From NCBI GenBank assembly GCA_033032175.1, contig CM065323.1, positions 2,046,001 through 2,110,000 of the forward strand: a stretch of DNA of 64,000 bases. Reading direction: 5' to 3'. The notes under the pieces are model-generated. The model was not told the DNA's origin. It did not search any database and was given only the letters and a program-made list of their open reading frames with translations. The translations under genes were made by a program, and so were the position numbers. Shown piece after piece: positions 11,239-24,800 of this stretch. Position 1 is the stretch's first letter, and each line of letters starts with the position of its first letter. This DNA comes from Saturnia japonica. Lineage: Eukaryota > Arthropoda > Insecta > Lepidoptera > Saturniidae.

Positions 11239-14200
11239 CTTATTAGACACAAATATTTGTGACAGGCGAAAGCTTTCAACTGCCTTTAGATAAATACGTC
11301 AATATTTCTATACGGTAATGTTAGCTTAAGATAGCTTGAGAATCCCCTTTCCCTAGCTCACTGTTGAATGGTTAACAATGAGAGAATATATATATAGTTA
11401 CCGCTTTAACAGCTTAAAAGCCTTCGAACTGTGGCTTTTAAATAAATAAAATTTTGTGAAATTAATAATAAAAAAAAATCATAAATGTGTTTCTTTTATT
11501 TTATACCATCTTCTCTGCCGGCGACTTCAGATTGAGCGTTTACCAGGTTAAAAAGTATTCTATTTTTGTCCAGTTTTGGGTAAAAATAAGTTGGGAGTAT
11601 CTTCTTTTGCGAAGTTTTTAGCGATTTCTGACTTTTCTATACTCCAACCTCAGTTGGTTCCATACAGTTCATTGATCCCTATAAGAAACCGGACCGATTG
11701 GCAAGAAAAAAGTTTTTGGTTAAAAATAACCTATTTTCTTGCCGACTGTAATTAAAAAAAACTGTAAATACAGAACAAAATGTAAAAAAATAATTAAGGA
11801 CAGTCTCCTCAGAAAGAATTCGTATAACTACAGCGCAACGGTTAGGTACCAAAACTTTAAATCATCCATTCAATTAAATTAAAAATTTCCAGTACAGATA
11901 ATTGAGAAAAGGTTAGTTTATTTCTTAAAGGAAACAAATATATTCTATACATTATAAATATTTATATTCATAATTATTATACAATGGGCGTAATTTGGAA
12001 TTTCAGATTAAAAAATAAACATCTCCATAAAAATACGTCTTGAACACACACAAACATAAATATCCAGCGTCATTCCTTTTTTCACATAATAATAATACAT
12101 AGGTTTTTAAATATCTGATTGTGTGTATCTAGTATACAATTGATTTATAATTCTTTTGACTTAAAAACTTAAAAGTTATCATGTTTCATTTTAACTATTC
12201 AATTTAAAATAAAAATTATTGCTCCACATTCAATGCTACCGCATTTTTTTTTATATAGATAAAAAAATAAAATAAAAAATGTGATAATTCGCAATCATTT
12301 ACATAATTCGACCATAGTTAACTTAAAATTGACATTTAAAAAGACTGACAGGTGTCAAATGTATTTCTATTAAATTGGCCCTACAATTAAAATTTTATTT
12401 AAAATGTCTATAATATTTACATGGAAATCGTAAATTTGCACAATGTCGAGTTAGGTTTTCTTTTTTTTTCGATAATTATCGATAGCTCCATCGTAAACGA
12501 GCAACCAACACAATACTACCCTAAGAAGCGAAGCATAAATTCAACACATGTGAAACCGCTGGAAAAAGCTAGTATAATAAAAAAAACTTTAACATTTCCT
12601 CTTTTATATTACATAAATTAAAATGATTCATTTGATAGTGTATATCCATCCCCACGTGGAGCAATAACTAATAATTCGTTTCGCTATTTATGTGAACAAA
12701 ACTAATTATAAACTAAACATCTTCATAAAAATATTCGGGACTATGTACAAACTTAACTATACAGAATGTTTCTTTATACAGTTTGCTTATTTCGTAAACA
12801 GTAATTCCATTTGTTATGTAGAAGTTTGTCATATTACAGAATGCGGTGTAAAAAATATAATAGGATGCCAAAACACCAGACACTTTAACTTTGTATGACG
12901 AATACAAGAAGTATAGTAAGTAAGCGCACGAGTTGAATGCAGTCGGAACCTGAGTTGAAAAGCGGGAGTATCTCCCCCGCCGTCCGTACGCCTCGCCTCA
13001 CGCGCATGCGCTGATGTGAGTGCTATCTTTGACAATTACCGTACGATTAATGAGCGCGTTAATATAACACAAGTTGAACCCCATGATTTTTTTTTTGTTT
13101 TTAATAATGAATGACCAGAGTCCATTAAATTCATAGTTAAGCACGGGTTATGGTGAAAGATGAATCTGATATTGATTAAATTTCAGTTATTTTTCAGTTT
13201 GATTTCTGCCTGAAATAATTAATTTAAAAAAAATCATAAATTATTAGCTTGTTTTTTTATAATGTTAACCAAGGAGTTTAAAACAACGTTTAAATTTATC
13301 AATCAATAATTATAATTAGGTCAGAATACTATCGAATGCATTCAACGCGCACTTACTATAATTATATAAAATTGTTATATAATATAAAGTATATTTGACG
13401 AATAATTTTAACGGGTTCACAGATATAATATGAAAAACCTGTCAAGATTCATTTAATTTCTTTAACTTTTTCAATAAACATTACGTAAGGGCTAATAAAC
13501 ATTAAATTGCTTGAGTATCGATCGACAGCCGATTGTTCCAAACGTGCTATATATATCAGAAACATTCCTGTATACAGTATAAATAAAACAAGTATTCTCA
13601 CAGCACGGAAGAGGTTCAGAGAAAGTTATGTTTTATTTCGTGTCGTAAGAACAAATTGGTCAAATATTGTTGCATTCAAAATTATTTATGCGAGAGACTA
13701 GAGGTTAGGTTTTAAAACAGTATAATATAACCACAGTGTAAAGAACATACAGTGGTCCAACAGACACGCGACGGATAAATAGCGCAGGAGTGCGAGCCCA
13801 AGCAACCATACACTCGCTTGGGACACGACATTGCGATTTCACGCATTTTATTACTTTGGCTATTTATAAGAACTAATGAATAAATTACACAAACCACTGG
13901 CATTTTTCCATATGCCTGGTAACAATACTATAAAACGGTGTGTGAGATGACTCAGTAGGGTAATATTTTTTAAATTTATATTATCACTACCAATAGGGAT
14001 ATATGAAAATCTGAAGGAACCCTATAACCAGTGAAGACTTATGTAAAAAATAATAATTGACAACCAGAACGGTCCGACATCAAAAGAAATGTCTAACTGT
14101 TAGTTTTTACACTGTGATACATACATAGTTGTAAAAAGGTAAAAAAAAAAATCAATAAAAATAATGTTTTCCATTGTTTTTATAAAAAAACCTACTTTTT

Positions 14201-14936
14201 TATACTTTAATGCTGACATGATTGTTATATTAAAATATAATTGGGTATAATCAATATAAAATAAACAACACTAGGCAGCTTGAACAGAGACCGCTGTAAT
14301 CGACAAGAGAAGTAAATATGTATTGCAGAATGAAAATTTACAATTATAATGTAGTTAAAATAAAACAAGATACGAGATTTTTTCATTTTACTGCACACCA
14401 ACAGTTGTGTTCGTAAAACATCGGCTTTTTGGACAATCGATTGCAAACGAATAATCAATATTGACAATATTCGATAAAATCGATTTTATTATTTTTAACA
14501 ATCAATTGTTCCATAGCCCTAAGTCCTAATTACAATCGATTAATTGATTGTTAATCAATGTTTTACTAACACTAAACGACTGAGTTCGATAAATTAAAAC
14601 ATCACTTCTCTGAACCCGATACACACGATAGTATAAATACGTCGATATCAAATTCCTACAAATCATATTTGTCTATATTATCTACAATCCCAAATAAAAA
14701 AACAAAACACGATAAACGAACAATTCAATATCGACATACATACTTGTGAATTCGCCAGCCGTTTTATCGACAACGGCGGATAAATCCAACTCACAAAATA
14801 AATCTTATGGCTACAACACACATAAGCTATTCTTTTTACATCATACATCGATTGTCGATAAAATACGTGCTAGTGATGGAGCTTACTATCGATGTTAACA
14901 GATCAGTTTATAAACTGAAAATTTTAATTAGTACTA

Positions 14937-15849
14937 TTATATTTTAAAATTTCTATAAAATCTTGGATCCGTCGACATCGACAGTACTACATGTGACGTT
15001 AAATGGCTCATCGAAGGCTCAACATTATCATCCAAGTGAGTGTATAGGGCAGTAACTAGGGCAGTTAATTGTTTAAACAACCATTTCATGATTTTATCAT
15101 TTTCACGGCAGACGTGTTCGCTCCTGGAAATAAAAACTTATATGAAGTAGGAATGTGAAGAAATAATCGATTAAGAAAAAATCGATTAATAGTCGATTTT
15201 TTTTTTATAAGTAACGATCAATAAAAAACGTATTTTTCCCATGCCGGTTTTTAATTGGTGCAAAATGACAAAAAAAAATCACCTTAGAGAATAATAATAC
15301 GAAATTAATGTTGATGATTCATGATTATTTGATATATTATTATTTTGATGAACACAGATATGATTATGGACATTTCAGGCATTAATTTGATCTCTTAGGA
15401 AAATCTATTATTAAAAAATCGATTATTTTTTAATCAATTTGAATTTAAATTATAATAATCGGTTTTAACTTTGAATTCATTTCAGTCATAAGTAAAAGTA
15501 GATACTTCGAACTATATACATTATAGGTATAAAAGTGTTTTATATGGCAACACCACAATAATCTCTAATTTTTCATCAAATTTAATCATTCAAACGTCAT
15601 TATAAAGCTTATATTCACCGCATTTGACCATAAATAGTTTAAATACGTTATCGTTAAAAAAAATAACATATATGAGGCGCTATCTATTAGAATCTGTTTA
15701 ACTAACATGACAGCTGATGTTAGATTATTTATAATTATTCTTTCGCGAAATCTTCGAACAGGTCAGTTAGTCGTATAACTAAGTTCAGTTTGTACTAACC
15801 AGAAACGTTATTACATCCATCCGTTCTCCTCAAAGAAGCTGGTTCTGCG
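14937..15849 (-). CDS. Tentative last two exons of the ubinuclein gene
   Basis: Exon 15815-15849 follows acceptor aatttgtttcag, reads RRTSFFEENGW plus two bases, and has donor gtaata. Exon 14937-15123 follows a strong acceptor (tttttatttccag), completes a Met codon and gives 61 protein-like residues: SEHVCRENDKIMKWLFKQLT, ALVTALYTHLDDNVEPSMSH and so on, ending ..FYRNFKI and TAA. Exon 22014-22974 ends in phase 0 and exon 15815 begins in phase 0, so the three join in frame. I do not recognise this segment as a known domain. A separate small gene on the same strand is the alternative. Confidence 0.5.
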
Positions 15850-18800
15850 CTGAAACAAATTTAACAACTATAGAACACCTTAGGAGCGGTTACAATTAGA
15901 AATTAACTAAATATCATGGTACATTTCTGTTGATTGGAACGAATGAATATTACAAAATTCTCTTAATATCAAAAAAATGATAATTATAGTACTTTAACAA
16001 ATATTACTTTGAAATGGAAAAAAAATAAGCTTAAAAGATATATAAGTATATTTAAAATCCGCAAGTAATATTTTTGATATAAGTATTATTTGCCGTTTGA
16101 ACTAAATTATTTCTGTACGTATATTAGCCGACGTAAAATGTTTTTTTTTAGGCAAACAGTCTCACTGTAGGCCCATCTGATGGATGATATCGCCTATGGA
16201 CAACTGCAAAATCAAGACTAATTACTGTTAAGTTGTTGACCTTAGCATTTTTATCGGCGTTTGGCGAAGTTGAACACTATTTTAAAAAGCTCCATATCAT
16301 ATAACCTAGTTCTTAAATCTTTATATTATTACTAAATATGCTTTTTACATAAAAAGTACACAATTTCTGAGAGCAGTTTATAAAAATAAATGTACGTACG
16401 AAGCTAATACAACTATTCGACATTTTCTTTTATTCCCACGGAGTAAAATTATATTTCATGTATTGCAAGTTTATAATATTTATAAAATAGTGATGTCACC
16501 AATCGGTACTAATTGTAAAACCGTATATTATACCAATTAGTAAGTTTTTTTTCTTCATAAAACATTGAACCCTTCAAATGTGGATATCGAATAAGGGAGG
16601 AGACAAATTCGCATCTCACCCAAAGCGTTCTTTTTTTTGCAGTTTTTTGCCATATATACTTTACAATATGGTTACTGAATTATGTAATAATAATAGTAAA
16701 TAATCGGATATGTTGAATAACACAAATTATTTCAATTAATAAATATAAGCCTTTAATTCGGTATTTAAAATCTTACGATTCATATAATTGTACTATAAAA
16801 TATACGGCACCACAACACTACAAAAATAATTATATTCAAGTTTGACTTTGGTGATTGTCAATTTACTCCGTGGGAATAAAAAACGCAGTACAGGGTAAGA
16901 AGTAAAGATATTTTTATTAAAAAAGTACTTTCAAGCTATACATGTATTTCAAAACGTGCAAAGAGGAAGCTAAACGAATATAGATCAGTAGGAATATCAT
17001 GTTAAACTCAAGAAAATTTTCTGGAAACACTGTATATTTTTTTTCCTAAACTTTCTACAGATATTTGTTATTTTATTCATAACTAAAAAAATAAAAAAAA
17101 TATTCTTCAAAGCTTGGCTAGATTGGCTTGAAGAATAATTTTAATAATAATATATAAAAAAAAATCATCGTACAAAATAAAACCGAATTATTTCATATTG
17201 CTTTCTTAGAAATAATCTATATTATTACACAATTATTATTTACAAAATTAAAGACATTGTTAAACCCTCCACCGACAGTTTAGTCTGAAGCGATTAGGAA
17301 AAAAAATACTTGAAGTTTATTAGGAGGCTCGATACATTATTTTGTAGGTATATAATTTTAATGTTTTGTAAACATATTGACTCTTTTAAAATTTATAATT
17401 TATCATTACAAAATTATTTATAAAGGTGTATTTAAATAAGTATTAACACATTTTCCAACAATTTCATTACCAAAATTTTTAGATTTAATAAAATAACGTC
17501 TAATCGTCTAAAAACCTATAAATTTGAAGAGAAATAAACTAAAAATCGTTTGAAAAACCTTATTTTGATTTCCCGAGCCTGTATTTAACGTGAAAGACTC
17601 GGCTAAAATACACATACCCGTTAGTGCATTTTGAACATTTTTAGATAATCTTTAATATTTCAAAGTATTTTAAGAACGTCACGATTGAGAGGTAATTTCA
17701 TTGAACAAAATATGATGATTTTAAAAAGCGGGTTGTAACAAAGTACGCTGTATTCTACGCATGTACGTACTACAAAATGTTTAAAATATAAATATGGGAG
17801 TAAGCAAATTAACATTATTAAAATAATAATATTGATCGTTGAGAACGACTGTACCGATTTAATAATTTTATTTTTTGTTAGTTTTGGTCCGAATAAGACT
17901 TGAAATGAAATATTTCAAAAGTTGCCTGGATAATTGTAGAAAAAACTATTTATTATTATTTTATTAATTCAACAAGACCATAGATAAATTAGCTGAACCG
18001 AGAAAAAAAAACTAAAAATAATTCATTAAATAAGTTCATGTTTTTCTGTACTGTATGTGTGATCTATAGATCACAAAAACAACAACAACAAAAACTTTTA
18101 CAGAGCCTCCGAAAGGGACGCGTTTTTTACCCGTAATAAATCCTATATAGAGTTTTCTTTCACAAAAATATTTTGACCCTGTAAAATAACTTTTGTATGA
18201 TCGAATAAGCCTACCTCATTACAAACCCGTCTACACAAAGCGCACAAATCTAACAGGGCCGTAACTAAGGTTGGACATCGGGGGTCAGATCCCTCTTACT
18301 TAATATCCGATGCCGTATCTTAATTTAGAAACAAATCTTATTTAAATTGAAATACTAAACATATAATTTTTTTTTTATGAAATTGTTGTTTAAATTTAAA
18401 ATTGGTAAAGCAATAGTCAGTTAAGTTTTGCGTAATATGCTACATCACTAATAGTTTTTCATAGGAAAATAATGAAGAAATTGATGATAATCGTATGAAT
18501 ATAGTTGATAAATGAACCTGAAAAAATGAGAAATATTATTTCATTTACAATTAATTATACTAACACCAGTTTTGGTTTTACCAGTGTAACCAAAGCGACC
18601 GAATGGACCCCCCATTTTAGGTTAGTTACGGCCCCGATACATAAGCCTGAATGCGAAGCTGATGTTTGCGCTGGTGCATGTTACACGATCATTGACTTAC
18701 AACTTGTCCCTGTCGCTGCGCGTGTCGGTGTAGATAGCGCCCCGGGCGTACCCGTGCGTGGAAGACTTCTCGTGCTTTGCTGATCGACAAACAACCCGCT

Positions 18801-21800
18801 TTTCTCACAAACCTTCACGACTTTGGATACATAATAATATGTGTATCTCATATCCGACATGGATCTAAATTTATTAAAATCTTGTTCGAGCAAGACTTTA
18901 TTTTAATACCCCATACTGTCTAAATTAGTATTATAAAATAAAAAATATAATGAAATTACTTTACCAATCCACTAAGCAAGTTCGATTAGTCAGTTTTAAT
19001 TCAATTTTGTTGAGAAACGAGTTGAAAATATTATTATTTTCACACAATGTTGGATAAGATAAATAAAGTAAATAATCAATCACATTCAATTAGGTAATAT
19101 TCCGTGTTATTTATATCTACGGCATTATGTTTTAATTCGTACCTACTATTGAATTTAAAAACTACATAATTGAAGTATCAAGACATATTTACCGTTGGCT
19201 ATTACACTGCTGTACGAATTACTGTTAATTTTCATCGAAGGATCTTGCGAACTCTGAAAGCATAATTATTTACATGTATGCATACATATTTTACATAAAA
19301 ATATTCCAAATGAATCACTGTCAATCGATTTTTATATTACTACCAGGGCCAGATTCAGGGGAGGACAACAGGGTCTTCAGCCCCGAGACCTCCAAAATAT
19401 TTTTGAATTTGGATAATACGAAAAAAAAAAAGTTAAAACCCATGCTGTTAACCAAAACAAAAATCTCAAAACATATTCAAAAATTTTTCGTACCTCCACT
19501 TCCTTGTTGCATGTAATATAATGCAACGATATATTGTTTAAAAAATCTATTAAAAGTTTCATAAATAATGAATAGAGTATAAAATCTGTATTAATGTCTT
19601 ACGACTGGCCAAAAGCATCTTGCCGTATGTGGCTACAGGCTTAAAATAGACTGACCGTGACATACTGGCTACTTCAAACACAGAGGAATCTATAATCGAA
19701 CAAGTTCGTGCGCGACCGTCCAATGTTTCCGTTATACGTTGGCGGGGGCGAGAAACATGTGCAATGGCATGAAATAGGCGCAAAATCACAGTACACTAAA
19801 GTAAACAGTATTAAATCTTCATACAAACGGCCGTAACGAAATCTAGGTACGCGTAAACTTCAGTACACAATCGTAGCGAGTACGCAATTTATAACTAATG
19901 AAATGACGAAATATTATATTACCTAATTCCTAGAATATAAAATTGTTTTTGATTTATTAAGCTTTAAGTAAAAAAAATACATTAAAAAGGAGTGTACATT
20001 CTCTTCAAACTCCCAATCGCTTTTGAAACTAGAAATAAAACCCAAGTAGATATAATTTTTATAAAAACGTATAAAACCAGTAATATATTTTGGTGAAAAG
20101 ATAATCATGCCAATTTAATATAGCATTATCCAGTAAAGTAGGTAACCCAAGAAACACTATCAGAGGGCAGTCCTTGTGCATGTTTATCTGTTGAGAGGCT
20201 GCAGGTAATTATTTCAAGAACACTGCCAAGATAACATACTGTTTACTTTAGCATACTGTAGTGGCGTAATGACGTGCTATGTCGTCTGCGTCAACGTCTG
20301 TCACATAGGACGGTCGCGCATATAATTTTACAAATATAGTAACTGTGTATATTCTTATTACATGGCGAGTTTCCTATCAAAGTCAAACAATATTCAAAAA
20401 TAAACTGGGTTACTTTCATTGAGATTGGACAATTCTATACTAAATAGCCATCATATACTTGGTGTTATACAGGTTACAGTCACTATATGTTCGTTTGTTG
20501 CGTTTCGGGATTAGTCGGTTTATATCCAGATGCAGAGGTTTCCGGCCGGCGATAGATAAGTCATTGAAATTGTTTTTTTATCGTTCAGTTCTTACCAACA
20601 GGCATAGCGTCATCACTTTGCCTAAAAAACGCGAATGTATGGTTGGTCCATGCTAGGGTGTCAACATTTAGGTATTGGATAGTATCTATATATTAATACG
20701 TGAAGCAAAAGCTTTCTACCCCTTTTTAAGCGTATTGCGTGCAGGAAAACTGTGAGATTTGGCATGGTTAAAGTTTATATAGAGAAGTGCAGAAAGCTAA
20801 AATTCATCTATAATATCTGTTATTAATATATTATATTAAATGAATTAATACTGCAAATCCTAATTCGACTAGTCTTATTGAACTTAGACCCCCCAAAATA
20901 TTGACATTGTCACACAATAAAGTGACAGCAAGTAACGTAGATAATACTAATTATTTAGGTTCATGAATACTGCAAATGTCAAACAGAAAATAGTCTATGA
21001 TGAAAAAGGCGCTGGTCGAATTTCGACCTTAGGGCTATCGCTAGTATAAATAATTAAAAGAATTCATTGCATACTGCCCAATACAAGATGTCTACTACCT
21101 AGCGACAGTCGCAACTTATATGATTGTATTCAATCAGATGCCCTTGAAAGTATATATATAAATTATATACTTAGCATGCTAATATCTTCGTCCACATATT
21201 CAGACACATAAAATCAAGTTATATCAAATAAATATATATATAAAAAACCTTTTTTTTTAAATCATATTCATAAGTCTATTACAAATTTACAATACAAAAA
21301 TAAACTGGCTAAGAAAAAATGCCATAGGTACTTCCAGAAGGATCCATATGTTTAAAGAGGATCAAGATTCTGCAGGATATATAGATTATACTCACTTGTA
21401 ATCCACAATAATTTCTTGCCTGTAGTTTGACCAAAACAAAATGTGCACATATCAATGATTCAGGCAGTTAAAATTAACGGATAGTATTTTCTAAAAGTTA
21501 CACAAGCAGTGATCATTGTAACATATGGTATTTTATAGAAGTTACGTGAGTAGTAATCTTTGTAACATATGGTATTTTGTAAAAGTTACATGAGCAGAGA
21601 TCAGTGTAACGGATGGTATTTTGTAGAAGTTACGCAAGCAGTAATCATTGTAATGGATGATATTTTGTAGAAGTTACATGAGCAGTGATCATTGTAACGG
21701 ATGGTATTTTATAGAAGTTACGTGAGTAGTAATCTTTGTAACATATGGTATTTTGTAAAAGTTACATGAGCAGAGATCAGTGTAACGGATGGTATTTTGT

Positions 21801-24800
21801 AGAAGTTACGCAAGCAGTAATCATTGTAATGGATGATATTTTGTAGAAGTTAAATGAGCAGTGATCATTGTAACAGATGATATTTTCTAGAAGTTATGCG
21901 AGTAGTGGTCATTGTAACGGATGGTATTTTCTATAGAGACTGACACTTTTTCAAGAAGACATATAGTTATTGATCTTTCTTAGAAACAAGTAATGAAAAT
22001 AAGTTCAACATACCTCCATCTCTCTAATATTTCTAAGGATCTCATCAAAATCATCCTTCGTAGTTTCCTCTGCATCGGCTTTGTTCTCCATCACTTTGGA
22101 AACACCTTTCACTTTACTATTTAACACTTTATTTTTCAAGTTTTTGTCCTTTGAAGGCACTTCACTTTGTTTTTCACTTTTGTCCGTTTTCTCTTCAACA
22201 ACTTCAACGTCACTGCTGCTATCATCGATGGCGAGAGGTTCCGGTATATTGTCCGCTAATGGATCAACATCAGACACTATGACAATATCCTTCTTCTTTT
22301 TGGCCTCCGGGGGTCTTTTATCCGGTTTCGCGAATGTCGGGGAGTGCTGTACTGGTACTAATGCCGGTCTGGGAATGTTATTCTCCGAGACGCGCATACA
22401 TTCTATTTGCTTCTGGGATATTTCTGATTTTTTACTGATTTCTTTAGATTGGCAATTTGTGTCTATATGCAGTGGAGTATCTACAGACTTCTCTTTTACG
22501 TGATTTTTCTCTTTCTTCTGTTTCTCTTTTTTATTCACCATCTCATTTAAAGCAGCCGGCGACTTCACTCTTATGAAGCCTTTGTCATTACTACTAATCT
22601 TTTTATCCGTTTTAGTTTGATTTGGCACAGGTGTAATGGTTATACTACCGATGTTGTTTGGAGGAACATAGACATCATCCTTTTTCTCCGGCTCTTTCTT
22701 GTCCGGTTTCTCAACGACTAAGTCTTTGCTTAGATTGTAAGAGTTTAGCATAGAGTTGAAGACACTTGATTTGTATTTAGTATCATCAGCACTGAGTGGT
22801 GCTTCAGGCTTGTCTGACAACATCTTCGTGGTGGTGGTGGTGGTGACTGTCAAGGAGCTTGGGAACTGGATGGGCTCACTGAAGGCTGGTGTGGCGGACT
22901 GTATCACTGTAGGCTGCGAAGATGAGCTTAATCTTTGCCGTTTAATTTCTGATACTTTGATATCTTTACTTAAACTGAAACAAAAGATATCAAATAAAAA
23001 TTAGTATCTTTTAAGGAATTTAATGTTTTTAAATATTAATATGCCTCTAAATTTCTAAAGTATAAGTACAATAGATTAGTCAAAACTAATATATTTTATT
23101 TTGTGTCAGAAAGAGTACTCGCTGCTGGTAACATTTCGCATATTTTTGGCAATCTAACTGCTGTCATGTTAGTTAAACAGAGTGTTAATAGATGGCTCCT
23201 CCTACATGTTAGTTATATTTTTTATCGTTTTCTTTTAACGAAAACAAATTAAAGAAAGAAGATATAGTCACACGGATTGAGAAAGGATGCTTAGATGGTT
23301 TGGGCAGTTGAAAGAATAAATTAAATAAAAATGACTAAACACATTTATAATGCGATTGTGAAAAGAAATTTTGGAAAAGGAAGGGCTAGAAGAACATTCA
23401 ACAATCAAATCGGGGACATTCTGAAGAAAGGTCAGGTCAAGAGTACTCTAAACCAACAAGCATGTAGTAAAAGATTAATGAATGATGAAGAAGCGAAAGA
23501 TGTATGCCAGGATCATAGCAGGTAGAAGGACATGGTCTCTGCCTACCCCGTTGGGAAATGGCGTAATTTATGTATGTATGAAAACAAACTATTTTTTACT
23601 TTTCGCCAATAGCACGGTACATACGATAACATTAAATTATTATTTGATTTTTTATAAAGATTTAATTAGTGTTCAGAAACTAGCTCTGCCTTAGGTACGG
23701 TTTCATCCGTATAAGTTTTATTCAAACAACTCTCCACCACGTAACCAAAAAAATCAGTCGCAGCGCAACGGTTGTCCGGCAGCGCGAACTAAACGCACTT
23801 TTCGTAACGATGAACTGTAACTCGAAAGTCATAAACTCTACATCAATCAGATACGAGTTTTTTAACATAAATTATGCCACATTAGTAATTACAGCCGTGC
23901 GAAGCTGCTAGTAATATATAAAAAAAATACCGACTCAGCTTGCCGCAGCAGCGTGGGCATCCGCACGAAGCCGGCGGGGAACAGCGGGAGGACTCGCGTG
24001 GCGAGGAGTCGCGCCGCCGCGTCCGGGTGCGGGGGGGCGAGCCTGCGCAGGCGTGAGAGCAGAGCCCGGGAGCGTCCGCACCACGGGAACCGCCGCTTCG
24101 GGAGTCGCTTCTCGACCATCGGAGCGCCCTCCGCCGCTGACTGCTGCTGGATCTTCTTCCTGTCATCACATAAATCGGCATGACCACTGAATATCCTATG
24201 AACTCCTAAGGTTTTTCAATGAATAATTGAATACTGGAATTTACTCCTTAAAGGTGCGTTCAAATATTACGTAACACAATTTGGGTGTTGTAAAACGTTA
24301 CAAGGGCGGGAGGGGGTTCGAACAACGCGTTACGTAACGTTGTTTTTTTTTTTAATTTAAATAAAAAAACTAGGCAATTAAAATTTTCCAAGGTCGCAAC
24401 TCTTTTCGTTTATGTTTTACGGGGAATCCCTCGACTGTATGGTTATAGTCAGGGTTGTTAAAGTGAGTTTGTAAACAGGGAGTTTTGCATCATCAGCTGT
24501 TCTTAGCCTATAAGAGCTCTCATGCTGACTTGTCTATTACGTGACGTTTAAGGAAGGGAGGGTAAAAAATTTGTTTCGACGCGTTACATGGGGGGGGGGG
24601 GGGGAGGCTCAAAAATTGCGTTACGTAATACTTGAACGCCCCTTATGAATCGAATTTCCATATAACGCCCATGGTATTTAAATTTTATTATTTAAATTTA
24701 TAAAAGCGTTAACAAAAGGCGTTACGTTTTTCTGCGCAATGTACCTTGAGCACCTTTCACTTTGAAATCATGTATGTGTATATGTACATCCTGCTTTTAG

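Larger units (their letters stand above)
5223..14936. other. Convergent intergenic region and 3' UTRs
   Basis: AT-rich DNA between the stop codons of Fe65 (+) and ubinuclein (-). Open frames here are short and not protein-like. It holds the possible alternative Fe65 exon at 6082, two hairpin MITEs (10440-10605, 11111-11238) and one dispersed repeat (8815-9270). A cluster of ATCGAT-type motifs lies at about 14420-14560 and 14870. I see no further gene. Poly(A) sites cannot be fixed because AATAAA is frequent by composition. Confidence 0.6.
15850..22013 (-). other. Large ubinuclein intron rich in repeats
   Basis: If the two terminal exons are right this is one intron of about 6.2 kb. It holds a retrotransposon tail (16138), a MITE (16429), fold-back similarity (19606-20330), a dispersed repeat (20690) and a 44-bp minisatellite (21478). 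Two exon-like stretches (18701-18779 and about 19606-19811) have good donors but ambiguous frames and are not included in the model. The rest is AT-rich with nothing recognisable. Confidence 0.5.

Noticed and set aside
12829..13035. GC-rich - strand open frame of 68 codons
   Set aside because: No splice context or motif fits; the amino-acid composition is low-complexity and Arg-rich.
22081..22503. + strand open frame of 140 codons
   Set aside because: A shadow of the large ubinuclein exon, with an antisense-type Ser/Leu/Phe-rich product.
23953..24183. + strand and second - strand open frames in the GC-rich exon
   Set aside because: High GC opens several frames; only the - strand frame with FPAGFVRMPTLL matches ubinuclein.
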